A stretch of DNA of 64,000 bases. Origin: SZUA-378 sp036652815 (GTDB lineage: Bacteria > Bacillota > Clostridia > Lachnospirales > Lachnospiraceae). Positions 17,264 to 26,431 of the stretch are shown here, one piece after another. Within the stretch, counting starts at the first letter, position 1, and the number at the start of each line of letters is the position of its first letter. The notes beneath the pieces are model-generated. The model was not told the origin of the DNA. It searched no databases and saw only the letters and a list, made by a program, of their open reading frames with translations. The DNA lies in NCBI GenBank assembly GCA_036652815.1, contig JAVVVE010000001.1, positions 113,617 through 177,616 on the forward strand, read 5' to 3'. Position numbers and translations under genes: made by a program.

Positions 17264-17722
17264 ATGAATCTTCTAATAGAAGCAGGACATAATAAAATAC
17301 TCATTGCTGCCGTCATCGGTTGGGCAGTTGCCCAGATACTAAAAACCATAATCTACGTTTGTCTCAATCGAGAATTTGTTGCCGAGCGACTGATTGGAAG
17401 TGGTGGTATGCCAAGTTCCCATTCGGCAACCGTCTGTGCATTGGCTACCGCTACCGGCATTCAATACGGGGGAGGCAGTTTTGAATTTGCGATTGCTTTA
17501 GTCTTCGCCATCGTCGTCATGTATGATGCGACCGGTGTACGCCGTGAAACAGGTATTCAGGCAAAAGTCCTGAATGAGATGATCGAGTTATTTAAGAATA
17601 TGGGTAGTAAGATGAAGGCTCAGGATAAATTAAAGGAGTTTATAGGACATTCTCCTCTGCAGGTTCTTGCCGGTGCCATCCTCGGTATTTTAATTGCGTA
17701 TCTGGTTATGTTTTCCAAATAA
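17264..17722 (+). CDS. Divergent PAP2-family membrane protein (DUF212, YuiD-like)
   Basis: About 152 residues with four to five membrane segments and the conserved GSGGMPSSHSATV motif followed by YDATGVRRETGIQA. The family is related to type 2 phosphatidic acid phosphatases, but its substrate is not established. The ATG at 17264 has GGAGC seven bases upstream. The 3' end overlaps the convergent acyltransferase gene by 33 bases. Confidence 0.88.
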   Translation: MNLLIEAGHNKILIAAVIGWAVAQILKTIIYVCLNREFVAERLIGSGGMPSSHSATVCALATATGIQYGGGSFEFAIALVFAIVVMYDATGVRRETGIQAKVLNEMIELFKNMGSKMKAQDKLKEFIGHSPLQVLAGAILGILIAYLVMFSK

Positions 17723-18703
17723 CAGAAGGTTGGTAATCCTGAATCTTTTTAAGATAAAGAGCCCAATCGCTGTACCTATGCTCATCAGTGTAAAAGCTGC
17801 CATGACCCATAAGATGCCCTGTACACTCCATAACTTAAATCCTCTTCCACCAAAGGGAAGCACTGTTGCAAAGTGATAATGAAGCACATAGATTTCCAGT
17901 GTAAATTGTCCAATGTATGCCAGTGCTTTTTTTAATTTACCATACGGCAATAATTGAATCATGTTATAACAAATAAAACAGCCTGCAAATCCGGCTAAGA
18001 ACTGTAACCCCAATTCTATTTTATTATGAGCCACTATCATATCATAGCCAATAATCAGTCCGAGAAAGAGAATAGAAACCGCCACGACAGTGATGCCGCG
18101 TTTGAACGGCACAGAACCTCCAAAGGAGGGTTGTATCCGTACTGCTATCTCATGTACTAAGAATCCACCCAGATAAAAAGGCAGCTGATACAAGGTCAAA
18201 TGAGGACTCAGAAAATGATTTCCGATCGCCGTCTGGTATAAAAGTAATCCCACAAACAAGAGCCATATCATACAGAATCCGACTAGCGACAGCTTAGTAT
18301 GTTCTGCTGTGTATAAGGCCAGATACATCACAAGCGTTAATAGAAAAAGTACCATTAAGAACCACAATCCCTTATCTAATTGGAATAATATGGTTCTGGT
18401 GGATTCTACAATACTCGTTGGGTGCAATAGGATAATCCAGCTAAAAAAAGGCAGCAGATAACCGACTGCTCTTTGACAAATCCGTTTCCCAAGCTCCCCT
18501 ATCTTGTGACTACGGGGAGAGGCAGAGACCAGATATCCACTGATCATCATAAAGAAGGGCATCTGTATCGCTTTAATTGCATCATATAGCAAGCCATCCT
18601 GCAGACCATTCAGCACAATGCAATGTCCCAGCATCACAAGGATAATGGCTAGCCCTTTGCAGGCATCTATCGTGATATTACGAGTTCGGGTCTGAGTTTG
18701 CAT
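17690..18703 (-). CDS. Membrane acyltransferase (acyltransferase 3 family)
   Basis: About 337 residues, ten or so membrane segments. It starts NITIDACKGLAIILVMLGH, where the His in the first helix is the usual active-site residue, and FFMMISGYLVS follows, typical of the OafA/WecH/NolL group that acetylates sugars at the membrane. The ATG at 18703 is used; the open frame continues upstream to 19072, but that part is the shadow of the preceding acyltransferase gene. It is the last of three tandem acyltransferases, starting eight bases after the previous stop. Confidence 0.85.
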   Translation of the reverse strand: MQTQTRTRNITIDACKGLAIILVMLGHCIVLNGLQDGLLYDAIKAIQMPFFMMISGYLVSASPRSHKIGELGKRICQRAVGYLLPFFSWIILLHPTSIVESTRTILFQLDKGLWFLMVLFLLTLVMYLALYTAEHTKLSLVGFCMIWLLFVGLLLYQTAIGNHFLSPHLTLYQLPFYLGGFLVHEIAVRIQPSFGGSVPFKRGITVVAVSILFLGLIIGYDMIVAHNKIELGLQFLAGFAGCFICYNMIQLLPYGKLKKALAYIGQFTLEIYVLHYHFATVLPFGGRGFKLWSVQGILWVMAAFTLMSIGTAIGLFILKRFRITNLLLFGKHNQIRN

Positions 18704-18711
18704 GACGATAG

Positions 18712-19797
18712 TTATCCCTTCCTGCATAGATGCTCTTTTCCCAGAGCATGACAGCATAAATCCACTATGGTAAGGATGGCCAAGGAAGCACAGACCATTC
18801 CTGTTTGACATAATACTGCGAGGGTTCCGTTTCCTTCCATGATGTGATCCCCGAATAAGCGAAATCCCCCTTGTAGAAACATAAATAAGAACATATGCAT
18901 CGACATAATCGTCAGGGCACTTTGTCCGATGTATGCCAGACCTGCCCCTATCTGATTGCGGGCAAGATAACACAGCGTAAGAACAGACACAGAGGTGACC
19001 GCCATATTGAACAAACCTAGGAGTACGCTCCTGCCATACTCTCCGACCGAAAGATTGGGTTTTCCATTCCACATCATCGTAAAGGGCAACAGCAGCAATA
19101 CAATAACAACTGCTATTTTAAAATATCCAGAAGTCTGCACCCGAGGTTTTGTAAAAAATTTGCTTTGCTGTAACCAATAGCCAAATGCCAGCAGACTTTC
19201 CAACAAAAAAACACTATCCAGACTCCATGGCAATAGTATCTTACAGGTATCATGAATCAAGATGCCAACTCCCACACAGCCTATCGTATAGAGAAGCATG
19301 CGGTGGCTTTGCCGCTTCGTGATACGCATCCCCAGTTCAAATAAAAGATAGCTTAAAAAGAGTGCAGTCAAAAACCACAATGGAGCATTCCATATCGTCA
19401 TAATCGTAGGATTATCGGCACTTCCCAACGGATAAAAACAATTTCTGCTGTATAAGATACCGACCAGTGGCTGTATCACCTGAGTCATTGTAGGTCTGCT
19501 TAAGATACAATCCTTTATCACAAAACACGCATATAAGAACAAACTATAACCAAAGTATGGCAGAAGCAGTCTGCGTGCTTTTCTCTTACAAAAGTGCGCA
19601 TAAGACTCTTCTTTGGCATGATAAGTGAAGCCCGCCAAAACAAAAAAAATAGGAACATAGAAATAAACCGCATAATCACTAAGGAAAGGAATCTGCAGTT
19701 GTGCATGTGCCATTAATACAAACAAGATTCCAATACATTTTGCCGCATCAATCCAAGCTGTTCTTCCATTGATCTGTATTGCTTTATTGGTCTTCAT
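18712..19797 (-). CDS. Membrane acyltransferase (acyltransferase 3 family)
   Basis: 361 residues, multi-pass. TAWIDAAKCIGILFVLMAHA carries the family His in helix 1, and YFYVPIFFVLAGFTYHAKEE matches the second conserved region. It is probably a sugar O-acetyltransferase using a membrane-delivered acyl group. Start overlaps the upstream acyltransferase gene by 14 bases and lacks a clear ribosome-binding site, so translational coupling is likely. Confidence 0.85.
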   Translation of the reverse strand: MKTNKAIQINGRTAWIDAAKCIGILFVLMAHAQLQIPFLSDYAVYFYVPIFFVLAGFTYHAKEESYAHFCKRKARRLLLPYFGYSLFLYACFVIKDCILSRPTMTQVIQPLVGILYSRNCFYPLGSADNPTIMTIWNAPLWFLTALFLSYLLFELGMRITKRQSHRMLLYTIGCVGVGILIHDTCKILLPWSLDSVFLLESLLAFGYWLQQSKFFTKPRVQTSGYFKIAVVIVLLLLPFTMMWNGKPNLSVGEYGRSVLLGLFNMAVTSVSVLTLCYLARNQIGAGLAYIGQSALTIMSMHMFLFMFLQGGFRLFGDHIMEGNGTLAVLCQTGMVCASLAILTIVDLCCHALGKEHLCRKG

Positions 19798-20968
19798 AGG
19801 TTCGTTTCCTTATCAAGTGTCTTGTTATCTTTTCTGCCATTTTCGTACCCGGTTGATCTATTAATTTAGTCAAAACCCATGCCAGTATTGTCGATATTGT
19901 AAATGTTAAAACATAATTTAACAAAAACAAGATGTGGTAATTTATTTTGTTGTACATGACCAGAAAAAAAGCGGTTGACAGGGTACAAATCAATGGGAAA
20001 TGAATCAGATAGAAGCTATAAGAGATCTTCTGAAATCTACACAATCCTTTTCTCTCCAATAGCTGTTGTACCGGTCTTAGATAATAAATCGCCAGTAACA
20101 TCATGGGAATCGCCACATTATAATAAAAAAGTACCTTAGGTGGTAATATCGCATAAATAGAGCCTTGCAGATTATCTCCGTAAGACGGATAGGTCACAAA
20201 ATACAGACTAACCACAAGAAGCATCCACATCAACCACTGTTTCTGCGTCAAACTCCTAATCCTATCTGCCTGTGTATAGATGAGATCTGCCACCACCACT
20301 GCCAGAATCATACTTAGATAATCACTGCGAATCAGCACAAGTGCCAATACTCCATACAGTAGGTATCTCATCCTGCGTTTTCCTGTCAGTGCCAGAATCA
20401 CTGCTACTAAGATGCATCCCCAAAATTCATAATGGATAAACCACAAAGGCCCATTGTACGCATTACCGCCTGTCACAAAGCAATCCCATACGGCTTCCTT
20501 GAGTGCTGCGAAAAGATGGGGGGAGAATTGGTTGTAAGGGCCAAAAAATTCCACTGAATTAGCTAAGACCGCCACTTCTCCATTGTGATAAGCACCACAT
20601 CTCATGAGTGAAAATACAAATAAATTGACTACAATAATCGGGCATACCAGACGCAGATATTTTTTAACGGATGCTTTTACCAGGATGTTGACCGCATCAT
20701 CGGAACCATGCTTTGATAAAAAAAAACTTCTCGCCAACAAAAACGCACTGAGACACAGAAAAATACGAGCTCCGACCTTACCTGCATAGATAAGATTAAG
20801 AGGAGTGGCACCTATGTACCACTCAATCCCCGATTGTGTGTGAAAATATTTAGGATCCAGCGTATAAACACCACAATAATATGCATTGATAAAATGAATA
20901 TTGAATACCAGAATAGTCGCTATCGCTTTTAACCCATCTATGAACCCGAGCTTGCCCTGCTGTTCCAT
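19784..20968 (-). CDS. Membrane acyltransferase (OafA-like)
   Basis: 394 residues with about ten membrane segments. LGFIDGLKAIATILVFNIHF contains the family His, ARIFLCLSAFLLARSFF the second motif, and NGPLWFIHYEF the conserved Trp-rich loop seen in OafA-like acetyltransferases. AGGG lies six bases from the ATG. First of three tandem acyltransferases downstream of rmlD. Confidence 0.85.
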   Translation of the reverse strand: MEQQGKLGFIDGLKAIATILVFNIHFINAYYCGVYTLDPKYFHTQSGIEWYIGATPLNLIYAGKVGARIFLCLSAFLLARSFFLSKHGSDDAVNILVKASVKKYLRLVCPIIVVNLFVFSLMRCGAYHNGEVAVLANSVEFFGPYNQFSPHLFAALKEAVWDCFVTGGNAYNGPLWFIHYEFWGCILVAVILALTGKRRMRYLLYGVLALVLIRSDYLSMILAVVVADLIYTQADRIRSLTQKQWLMWMLLVVSLYFVTYPSYGDNLQGSIYAILPPKVLFYYNVAIPMMLLAIYYLRPVQQLLERKGLCRFQKISYSFYLIHFPLICTLSTAFFLVMYNKINYHILFLLNYVLTFTISTILAWVLTKLIDQPGTKMAEKITRHLIRKRTYEDQ

Positions 20969-20992
20969 CAGAATCCCTCATCTGTTGCTGTT

Positions 20993-21835
20993 TTAAAGCG
21001 TCTTCATATAGGTTACCAGTGCTTCTTCCCACGGTGCAAAGGTATAGTCTGTTGTTAAACGAAGCATATAGTTATCCAATACGGAATAAGCCGGTCTGGG
21101 TGCTGCCGCCGCAAATTCTGCTGTAGTAATCGCTTCTACTTTGGTTTTCTTTCCCGCCAATTGAAAAATCTTGGTTGCAAAGTCTGCCCAGTTACAAGAG
21201 CCTTCACAGGTAGCATGAAATAGTCCATAATTGTCTGTAGGCAGTAATTGTACAATGACTTTGGCAAGCTCTGTTGCACTGGTTGGTGTCCCATACTGAT
21301 CGCCTACCACGCGAACGGTGTCATGTGTCTCCGATAATTGCAGCATTGTTTTTACAAAATTGCGGCCTTCTCCATACAGCCATGCCGTACGAAAAATAAA
21401 ATAGTCTTTTGCAAACTCTTTTACAAAGTTCTCTCCTGCCAGTTTTGTCTTCCCATACATGCCTTTTGGTCCTACCGCATCAAATTCTATATACGGTTGA
21501 GCAGCATCTCCGGGCAACACATAATCTGTGGAAATCTGAACCATCTTGGCACCGACCTCAGTTGCCGCAATGCTTAGGTTTCTAGGTCCGATTGCATTGA
21601 TACGATACGCACTGTCGCACTGTGTTTCACAGGCATCCACCCCTGTATGTGCCGCACAATTTAAGATCGCATAAGGCTGTACTTCTCTCGTCAGTGTCAT
21701 AACTTTATCAATATCTGTAATATCCAGTTCTGCAACATCTGTATTCACCAATGTGATATCTGCTGCGTTGGCTAACTGTTTGTTAATTGCCCTTCCCAGT
21801 TGTCCGTTACATCCTGTTACAATAATCTTCTTCAT
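20993..21835 (-). CDS. rmlD: dTDP-4-dehydrorhamnose reductase
   Basis: 280 residues, starting IIVTGCNGQLGRAI with the Rossmann glycine motif, then NCAAHTGVD, QISTDYVLPGD and YGKTKLAGENFV with the catalytic Tyr-x3-Lys. It performs the last step of dTDP-L-rhamnose synthesis. No rmlA, rmlB or rmlC is in the window, so they must be elsewhere or this enzyme acts on a related keto sugar. AGGAGG is eleven bases from the ATG. Confidence 0.92.
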   Translation of the reverse strand: MKKIIVTGCNGQLGRAINKQLANAADITLVNTDVAELDITDIDKVMTLTREVQPYAILNCAAHTGVDACETQCDSAYRINAIGPRNLSIAATEVGAKMVQISTDYVLPGDAAQPYIEFDAVGPKGMYGKTKLAGENFVKEFAKDYFIFRTAWLYGEGRNFVKTMLQLSETHDTVRVVGDQYGTPTSATELAKVIVQLLPTDNYGLFHATCEGSCNWADFATKIFQLAGKKTKVEAITTAEFAAAAPRPAYSVLDNYMLRLTTDYTFAPWEEALVTYMKTL

Positions 21836-21838
21836 GTA

Positions 21839-22240
21839 TTATAAATCCTCCTTGTTTATTTGTGTAGTTTGTGTAGTTTGCATCATTTTTACTTGTTGTT
21901 CCAAACGTTCCCTTTGTTCTTCTCCGATCGCAACTGCCTGTGACAAACGCCTGGCCTTATCTGCTAATCTGGATACGGCTACTGTGAGGATAAATAGCAA
22001 GCCTATGGAAAATACAAATCCCAAAAGAAATAGGGTATTCACAGGTGTCGCTATCCCCAACAAATAGGATAATATATTGAGAATCGGCGGAAATAAGTCT
22101 GCTATCAGCATCGCTGTTATCACAAGCATCCATGCCAGTGCATATTTTAATTCCAGTTTGCGTTTGCGAATCAGATTCACAATATACAGGAATGCCAACA
22201 GCAAAATCAACGCGGCAACGATCTGTAATTGAATCATCAT
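21839..22240 (-). CDS. DUF2304 small membrane protein
   Basis: 133 residues: three membrane helices (about 5-22, 34-52, 66-86) followed by a charged, helical tail rich in Glu, Gln and Arg. DUF2304 proteins regularly sit beside a GT2 polyprenyl-phosphate transferase, as here: the start overlaps the stop of the GT2 gene as ATGA (22237-22240). Function is not established. GGAGG precedes the ATG by eight bases. Confidence 0.8.
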   Translation of the reverse strand: MMIQLQIVAALILLLAFLYIVNLIRKRKLELKYALAWMLVITAMLIADLFPPILNILSYLLGIATPVNTLFLLGFVFSIGLLFILTVAVSRLADKARRLSQAVAIGEEQRERLEQQVKMMQTTQTTQINKEDL

Positions 22241-22935
22241 ATTTCATACCTCCTTATTGTCTCCATTAAAATAGCCAAAGTGACTTTAATCATATAATAG
22301 ATACTTCTGCGAAAAGAAATAGAAGATACTCCTTCTGTACGTTCCCGCATAATGACCGGATATTCTGCAATCTGCTTTCCCTGCCTGAGGATCGTAACGC
22401 TGCTCTCCGGTTCCGGATAATCCTTCGGATAATTCTCTGCAAACAAGGTAATGACTTCTATCCCCGCCATACGCATACCTGACGTAGGATCTGTTATCTT
22501 AACACCGGTAATCATGTTAATTAATCCTGTGAAATAACGAATACCAATGCGACGCAATCCGGAAGACTGGAACCCTTCTTTTTCTAGAAATCTGGAGCCT
22601 ATCAGCAGATCAACCTTATGTTCCTGCATAAACGCAAGCATAGGCTCTAAATATCTGGCATCATGTTGTGCATCTCCATCAAACTGAACTGCTATCTCAT
22701 ATCCATGCCGCACCGCATATTGATATCCCGTCTGCACTGCACCCCCTATGCCGAGGTTGACCGGCAGGGTAATCACATGATACCCCTTCTGCGTACACAG
22801 GCTGAGCGTGTCATCGGTAGAACAATCATTCACGATCACATAATCAAAGCTGGGGGCATATTCTGTAATATCCTGTATCGTACGCTCCAGACTCTTTTCT
22901 TCATTATAAGCCGGTATAATCACTAAATTCTTCAT
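22237..22935 (-). CDS. Family 2 glycosyltransferase (DPM/polyprenyl-phosphate type)
   Basis: 232 residues. LVIIPAYNEEKSLERTI, VNDCSTDDT, NLGIGGAVQTGYQYA and the AVQFDGDAQHDARYL metal-binding loop are those of dolichyl/undecaprenyl-phosphate glycosyltransferases. It has no membrane helices of its own, and the adjacent DUF2304 protein may provide membrane anchoring (inference). Start and stop overlap both neighbours as ATGA. Confidence 0.88.
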   Translation of the reverse strand: MKNLVIIPAYNEEKSLERTIQDITEYAPSFDYVIVNDCSTDDTLSLCTQKGYHVITLPVNLGIGGAVQTGYQYAVRHGYEIAVQFDGDAQHDARYLEPMLAFMQEHKVDLLIGSRFLEKEGFQSSGLRRIGIRYFTGLINMITGVKITDPTSGMRMAGIEVITLFAENYPKDYPEPESSVTILRQGKQIAEYPVIMRERTEGVSSISFRRSIYYMIKVTLAILMETIRRYEI

Positions 22936-23684
22936 TTACTCGATTCCATTCCTATGAATTGTAATAAGACACGGATAGTGCGGCAACAATCTGTAAACCA
23001 TGCACCTTTCACTCCGTTCTCTTTCAGTGCTCTATGACCTTCCAGCAAGGAACGCATATATGCGTGTATACTGTTATTGCTCGTACCCCCATAAGACATA
23101 TAAATCAGTACTTCGGGGATATAAGATAGTTTGAGCTGTTTGTCTTTTAAGATGCGAACCATAAATTCATAATCAGCAGCAATCTCATAATCCTCTCGAT
23201 AAAGGCCGTAGTGCTGATAGACTTCTCTGCGTAAATACAAGGTTGGATGCCCCGGCAGCCAGCCCAGTCTTAGATGCCCCTGTCCCTGATGCCACCTGCG
23301 TACAATCTTGTCGCCATCCATGTAATACAGATCGGCATGGACTCCATCTGTACCCTCCTGCTCTATCACCTGCACCATCTTGGATATAGCATAGGGTTGT
23401 GCATACGTATCAAAGCAGCAGCCAATAATATCTCCGGTTGCCATTGTAATCCCTTTATTTAATGCATTATAGATGCCTTGATCAGGCTCTGACAGAAGCA
23501 GCATCCGTTCTCCAAAATACTGTTTTGCCTGTGCAAGAACCTCGCCTGTATCATCTGTAGATGCTCCATCTATCACAATATATTCTATATTGGGGTAATC
23601 CTGAAGCTTCACTTGTTCGATTGTCTTACGTAGATTGGCTGCATCATTGTAGGTAGTAGTAATAATCGATACCTTTAAGCTCAT
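22932..23684 (-). CDS. Family 2 glycosyltransferase (WcaA-like)
   Basis: 250 residues. VSIITTTYNDAANLRKTIE, the VIDGASTDDT loop, NALNKGITMATGDIIG and GADADLYY-like VHADLYYMDGD resemble the colanic-acid type WcaA/WcaE branch. The C-terminal part holds HPTLYLRREVYQHYG and DYEFMVRIL, expected acceptor and catalytic regions. It probably adds one sugar to the second glycan; specificity is unknown. Confidence 0.87.
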   Translation of the reverse strand: MSLKVSIITTTYNDAANLRKTIEQVKLQDYPNIEYIVIDGASTDDTGEVLAQAKQYFGERMLLLSEPDQGIYNALNKGITMATGDIIGCCFDTYAQPYAISKMVQVIEQEGTDGVHADLYYMDGDKIVRRWHQGQGHLRLGWLPGHPTLYLRREVYQHYGLYREDYEIAADYEFMVRILKDKQLKLSYIPEVLIYMSYGGTSNNSIHAYMRSLLEGHRALKENGVKGAWFTDCCRTIRVLLQFIGMESSK

Positions 23685-23699
23685 CAGAGTAGTCTCCCT

Positions 23700-24980
23700 T
23701 TATAATTGTCCTGCGATTGTACGATAAAGTTCAATATATTTCTGAAACTGATCCTGCTGTCTGAATAAGAGTGCTCTGTTACGGCATGCCTCTGTGCTGT
23801 ATCGTGGCAGCCCCTGTGAAGATGCCTCCGCAATCCTGCAAACAGCTTGTGTCAGTGCTTCCGTATTGCCCTGTTCTACAACAATACCCGTGTTCTCATC
23901 CAATGCTTCCGGGCTTCCGCCTGTAGCAAAAGTAACCACCGGAGTCCCACATGCCAATGCCTCGAGATTCGTCGTCGGAAAATTATCTTCCAGCGTTGGA
24001 TTGACATAGACATCTGCCTGTCTGTAAAGTTCGGCCAATGCCGTCATGTTATCCGTTCTGGTTATCGCAGTGATCTTGCCCTTTGGCAGGATACCCTGTT
24101 TTTCCTTTTTTTGCAGCAGCCTACTTTGTCTTGGATCCACACCGACTACTATGATGTGATAATCATCCGGCAAGGATACCGCCAGTGCTTCAAAATAAGA
24201 TAATCCTTTTCGTTTTTCCCATATATTAGCAACACCCAAAACAGTGTAGCTGTGTGTCCTTGCAGAGCTGTTGTCTACGCATGCCCCAGCGGATTCAAGA
24301 ATCGGTGCGGACGGTGCAAATACCTCGGTATCGATGCCGTTATAGATCACCTTTTCCGGATATTCTTTTAAATAAGATTGTCTCACAAGTTCAGCCAGCC
24401 AGTGACTAGGTGTGACAATCGTCAAATGAGGCATGCCTGTAAATGCTGCTTTCTTCTCGGCATAATTATGCAGAGAATTGTCCCGCAATAAAGCATAAGG
24501 ATAGGACGTCCTGTGTTGAGGGCAGGAAAAACATCCCTTTTTCCATTTATCGCAATGTACATAATCAAAATAAGCACAATGCCCTGTCATCGCCCAGCAG
24601 TCATGCAATGTCCATACCACCGGCACTTGTTTCTTCTTCAAATACGCAAATAGCATACCGACGTGTAGATAAAAGCCATGAATATTATGAAGATGAATCA
24701 CATCAGCCTGCTCTTCTTCCAGAAAATGCAGTAACCGTCCGGTTGCCCGTACTGAACCAAATCCACTGTCTCCTATCACAAAATTACGGAGAACATGGCT
24801 CACACAATCAAACACATGGCAGTTTTTATAAGCATGTGCACCCATAGCTGCCGGTGCCTGTCGTCTGCCATAACAAACTCGTGCCTGCAATTGGTTGGCT
24901 ACCGCCGTATCATATAGTCCTACCGTGATCCTGCCAACACTTCCGCTTCCGACCACGGTATTAATCTGTATCACTTTCAT
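23700..24980 (-). CDS. Family 4 glycosyltransferase
   Basis: 426 residues, GT-B fold. The N-terminal VGSGSVGRI and VIHLHNIHGFYLH, a Cys-rich DCWAMTGHC...CDKWKKGCFSCP segment as in WcaC-type enzymes, VIYNGIDTEVF, and the C-terminal PTLEDNFPTTNLEALACGTP donor-binding motif are all present. It is the first gene of the second glycan operon, behind the promoter at 25036-25064. The Cys cluster (about residues 128-152) could bind a metal. Confidence 0.92.
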   Translation of the reverse strand: MKVIQINTVVGSGSVGRITVGLYDTAVANQLQARVCYGRRQAPAAMGAHAYKNCHVFDCVSHVLRNFVIGDSGFGSVRATGRLLHFLEEEQADVIHLHNIHGFYLHVGMLFAYLKKKQVPVVWTLHDCWAMTGHCAYFDYVHCDKWKKGCFSCPQHRTSYPYALLRDNSLHNYAEKKAAFTGMPHLTIVTPSHWLAELVRQSYLKEYPEKVIYNGIDTEVFAPSAPILESAGACVDNSSARTHSYTVLGVANIWEKRKGLSYFEALAVSLPDDYHIIVVGVDPRQSRLLQKKEKQGILPKGKITAITRTDNMTALAELYRQADVYVNPTLEDNFPTTNLEALACGTPVVTFATGGSPEALDENTGIVVEQGNTEALTQAVCRIAEASSQGLPRYSTEACRNRALLFRQQDQFQKYIELYRTIAGQL

Positions 24981-25035
24981 AGATAACTCTCATTTCTATA
25001 GAGATTCCGTGCAAAATAAAAACCTATTCTTTCCT

Positions 25036-25064
25036 ATAATACAACCTATTGCTTCTTTATGCAA
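25036..25064 (-). promoter_or_regulatory. Promoter of the second glycan operon
   Basis: TTGCAT (25059-25064) and TATTAT (25036-25041), spaced 17 bases on the minus strand, lie about 55 bases before the GT4 gene. Confidence 0.65.
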
Positions 25065-25106
25065 TGTTTTCACATTCTTAAATATTTATGAATCTATATT
25101 TTTTAA

Positions 25107-25135
25107 CTGACGAATCATCCGACTTGTGGTACAAT
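25107..25135 (+). promoter_or_regulatory. Promoter of the DUF3048 lipoprotein gene
   Basis: CTGACG (25107-25112) and TACAAT (25130-25135) with a 17-base spacer, 55 bases upstream of the start codon; divergent from the GT4 promoter. Confidence 0.6.
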
Positions 25136-25190
25136 AAACAAGGATTTTACGATACTAAGCATAAAATGAGAAAGAGAGGATTATCCCCCT

Positions 25191-26366
25191 ATGAAAAAAC
25201 TTAACATTATTCTTCTGGTAGCCTTATCATCCGTCGCTTTATTGGTCGGATGCGGAAAGGACAAAGAAGCGGATGCACCTGCCGAAACAGTGAATGCAGG
25301 AGACATCGGTCTACCCGGATCTACTGATAAAGAATCCGATAAAGAAACCGGCAAGGAAGAGGCAGAAACAGAGACTCCACCGCAAAAAGGTATGGTTCGA
25401 AGTGACTTAACCAATGAATGGATCAGTGAAGAACTGGCTGCTGACAGACCTATTGCCGTCATGTTTCCGATCAACAAAGAAGCACAGCCTCAATACGGAC
25501 TCAGCAATATTGATATCTTTTATGAGATTCTCGAAGAGGGCAAGATGTCTCGTCAAATGGGTATTATAAATGACTGGAAAGACTTAGACCAAATCGGTAA
25601 CATTAGAAGTATCCGTGATTATTTTGTATATCCGGCACTGGAATGGGATTCTATCATCGTTCATTTCGGCGGTCCGGAATTATATGTATCTGATATTCTA
25701 TTGCGTGATGACGTTGAGAATCTCAACGGAACCGGAACCGTAAAGATGGGCTCTGATTATGGTGCTTTCTTCCGTATCAAGAAGTCCGGTGTTGCTTCTG
25801 AGCATACAGCATACACCAGTTCCGATAAATTATTAAAGGCGATTGATAAAGCAGGTTACTCGCTGACACATCGTGATGAATATTATCAACCGGATCATTT
25901 TATATTTGCCAACGAAAAAGATAAAAATACTTTGGAAGGTGCTCCCGGTGTAAAAGACGCCACAGAAATCGATATGTCCAACTGCTTCCCGGTTACAAAA
26001 TCAGCTTTATCTTACGATAAAAAAGACGGACTCTACTATAAGACTATGTATGGCAAGCCTCAATGTGATGCTGAAACCAAGGAACAACTCGCCTTTACCA
26101 ATGTCATCGTTCAGAATACCTACTTTGAACAGCGTGATCCAAAGGGTTATCTATACTTCCAGATGCACGACGATACCAGAGATGGCTATTACTTTACACA
26201 AGGTAAATGTATTCCGATCACCTGGAAAAAACCGGATGATAAACCGGTTGTCAGCAATTATGCACCAACAAAATATTATGATAATAACGGAAAAGAAATC
26301 GTCTTAAATACCGGTAAAACCATGATCTTTATCGTAGAAGATGGTGACAAAACAGTATTTGAATAA
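25191..26366 (+). CDS. DUF3048 (YerB-like) lipoprotein
   Basis: 391 residues. The N-terminus is a lipoprotein signal: basic MKKLN, a hydrophobic stretch and the lipobox LLVGC with the acylated Cys at about 21, followed by an acidic linker of about 45 residues. The rest matches DUF3048: RPIAVMFPINKEAQPQYGLSN, IDIFYEILEEGKMSRQMGI and IGNIRSIRDYFV. The protein should be anchored on the outer face of the membrane; its activity is not established. It is monocistronic, between a promoter and a strong terminator. Confidence 0.9.
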   Translation: MKKLNIILLVALSSVALLVGCGKDKEADAPAETVNAGDIGLPGSTDKESDKETGKEEAETETPPQKGMVRSDLTNEWISEELAADRPIAVMFPINKEAQPQYGLSNIDIFYEILEEGKMSRQMGIINDWKDLDQIGNIRSIRDYFVYPALEWDSIIVHFGGPELYVSDILLRDDVENLNGTGTVKMGSDYGAFFRIKKSGVASEHTAYTSSDKLLKAIDKAGYSLTHRDEYYQPDHFIFANEKDKNTLEGAPGVKDATEIDMSNCFPVTKSALSYDKKDGLYYKTMYGKPQCDAETKEQLAFTNVIVQNTYFEQRDPKGYLYFQMHDDTRDGYYFTQGKCIPITWKKPDDKPVVSNYAPTKYYDNNGKEIVLNTGKTMIFIVEDGDKTVFE

Positions 26367-26381
26367 AAATGTATGAGATAG

Positions 26382-26426
26382 AAAACGGCTCATCAATCCA
26401 ACTAGGGGGATTGATGAGCCGTTTTT
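26382..26426. terminator. Strong bidirectional terminator between convergent genes
   Basis: An 18-bp near-perfect stem (AAAACGGCTCATCAATCC with its complement, eight-base loop) has T runs on both strands. It ends the lipoprotein gene on the plus strand and the GT2 gene at 26432 on the minus strand. Confidence 0.92.
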
Positions 26427-26431
26427 CTTTT

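Noticed and set aside
18704..19072. Upstream in-frame extension of the acyltransferase at 17690, 123 more residues
   Set aside because: It is the antisense-free shadow of the preceding acyltransferase gene in another frame; the sequence has no family resemblance and the acyltransferase motif begins right after the ATG at 18703.
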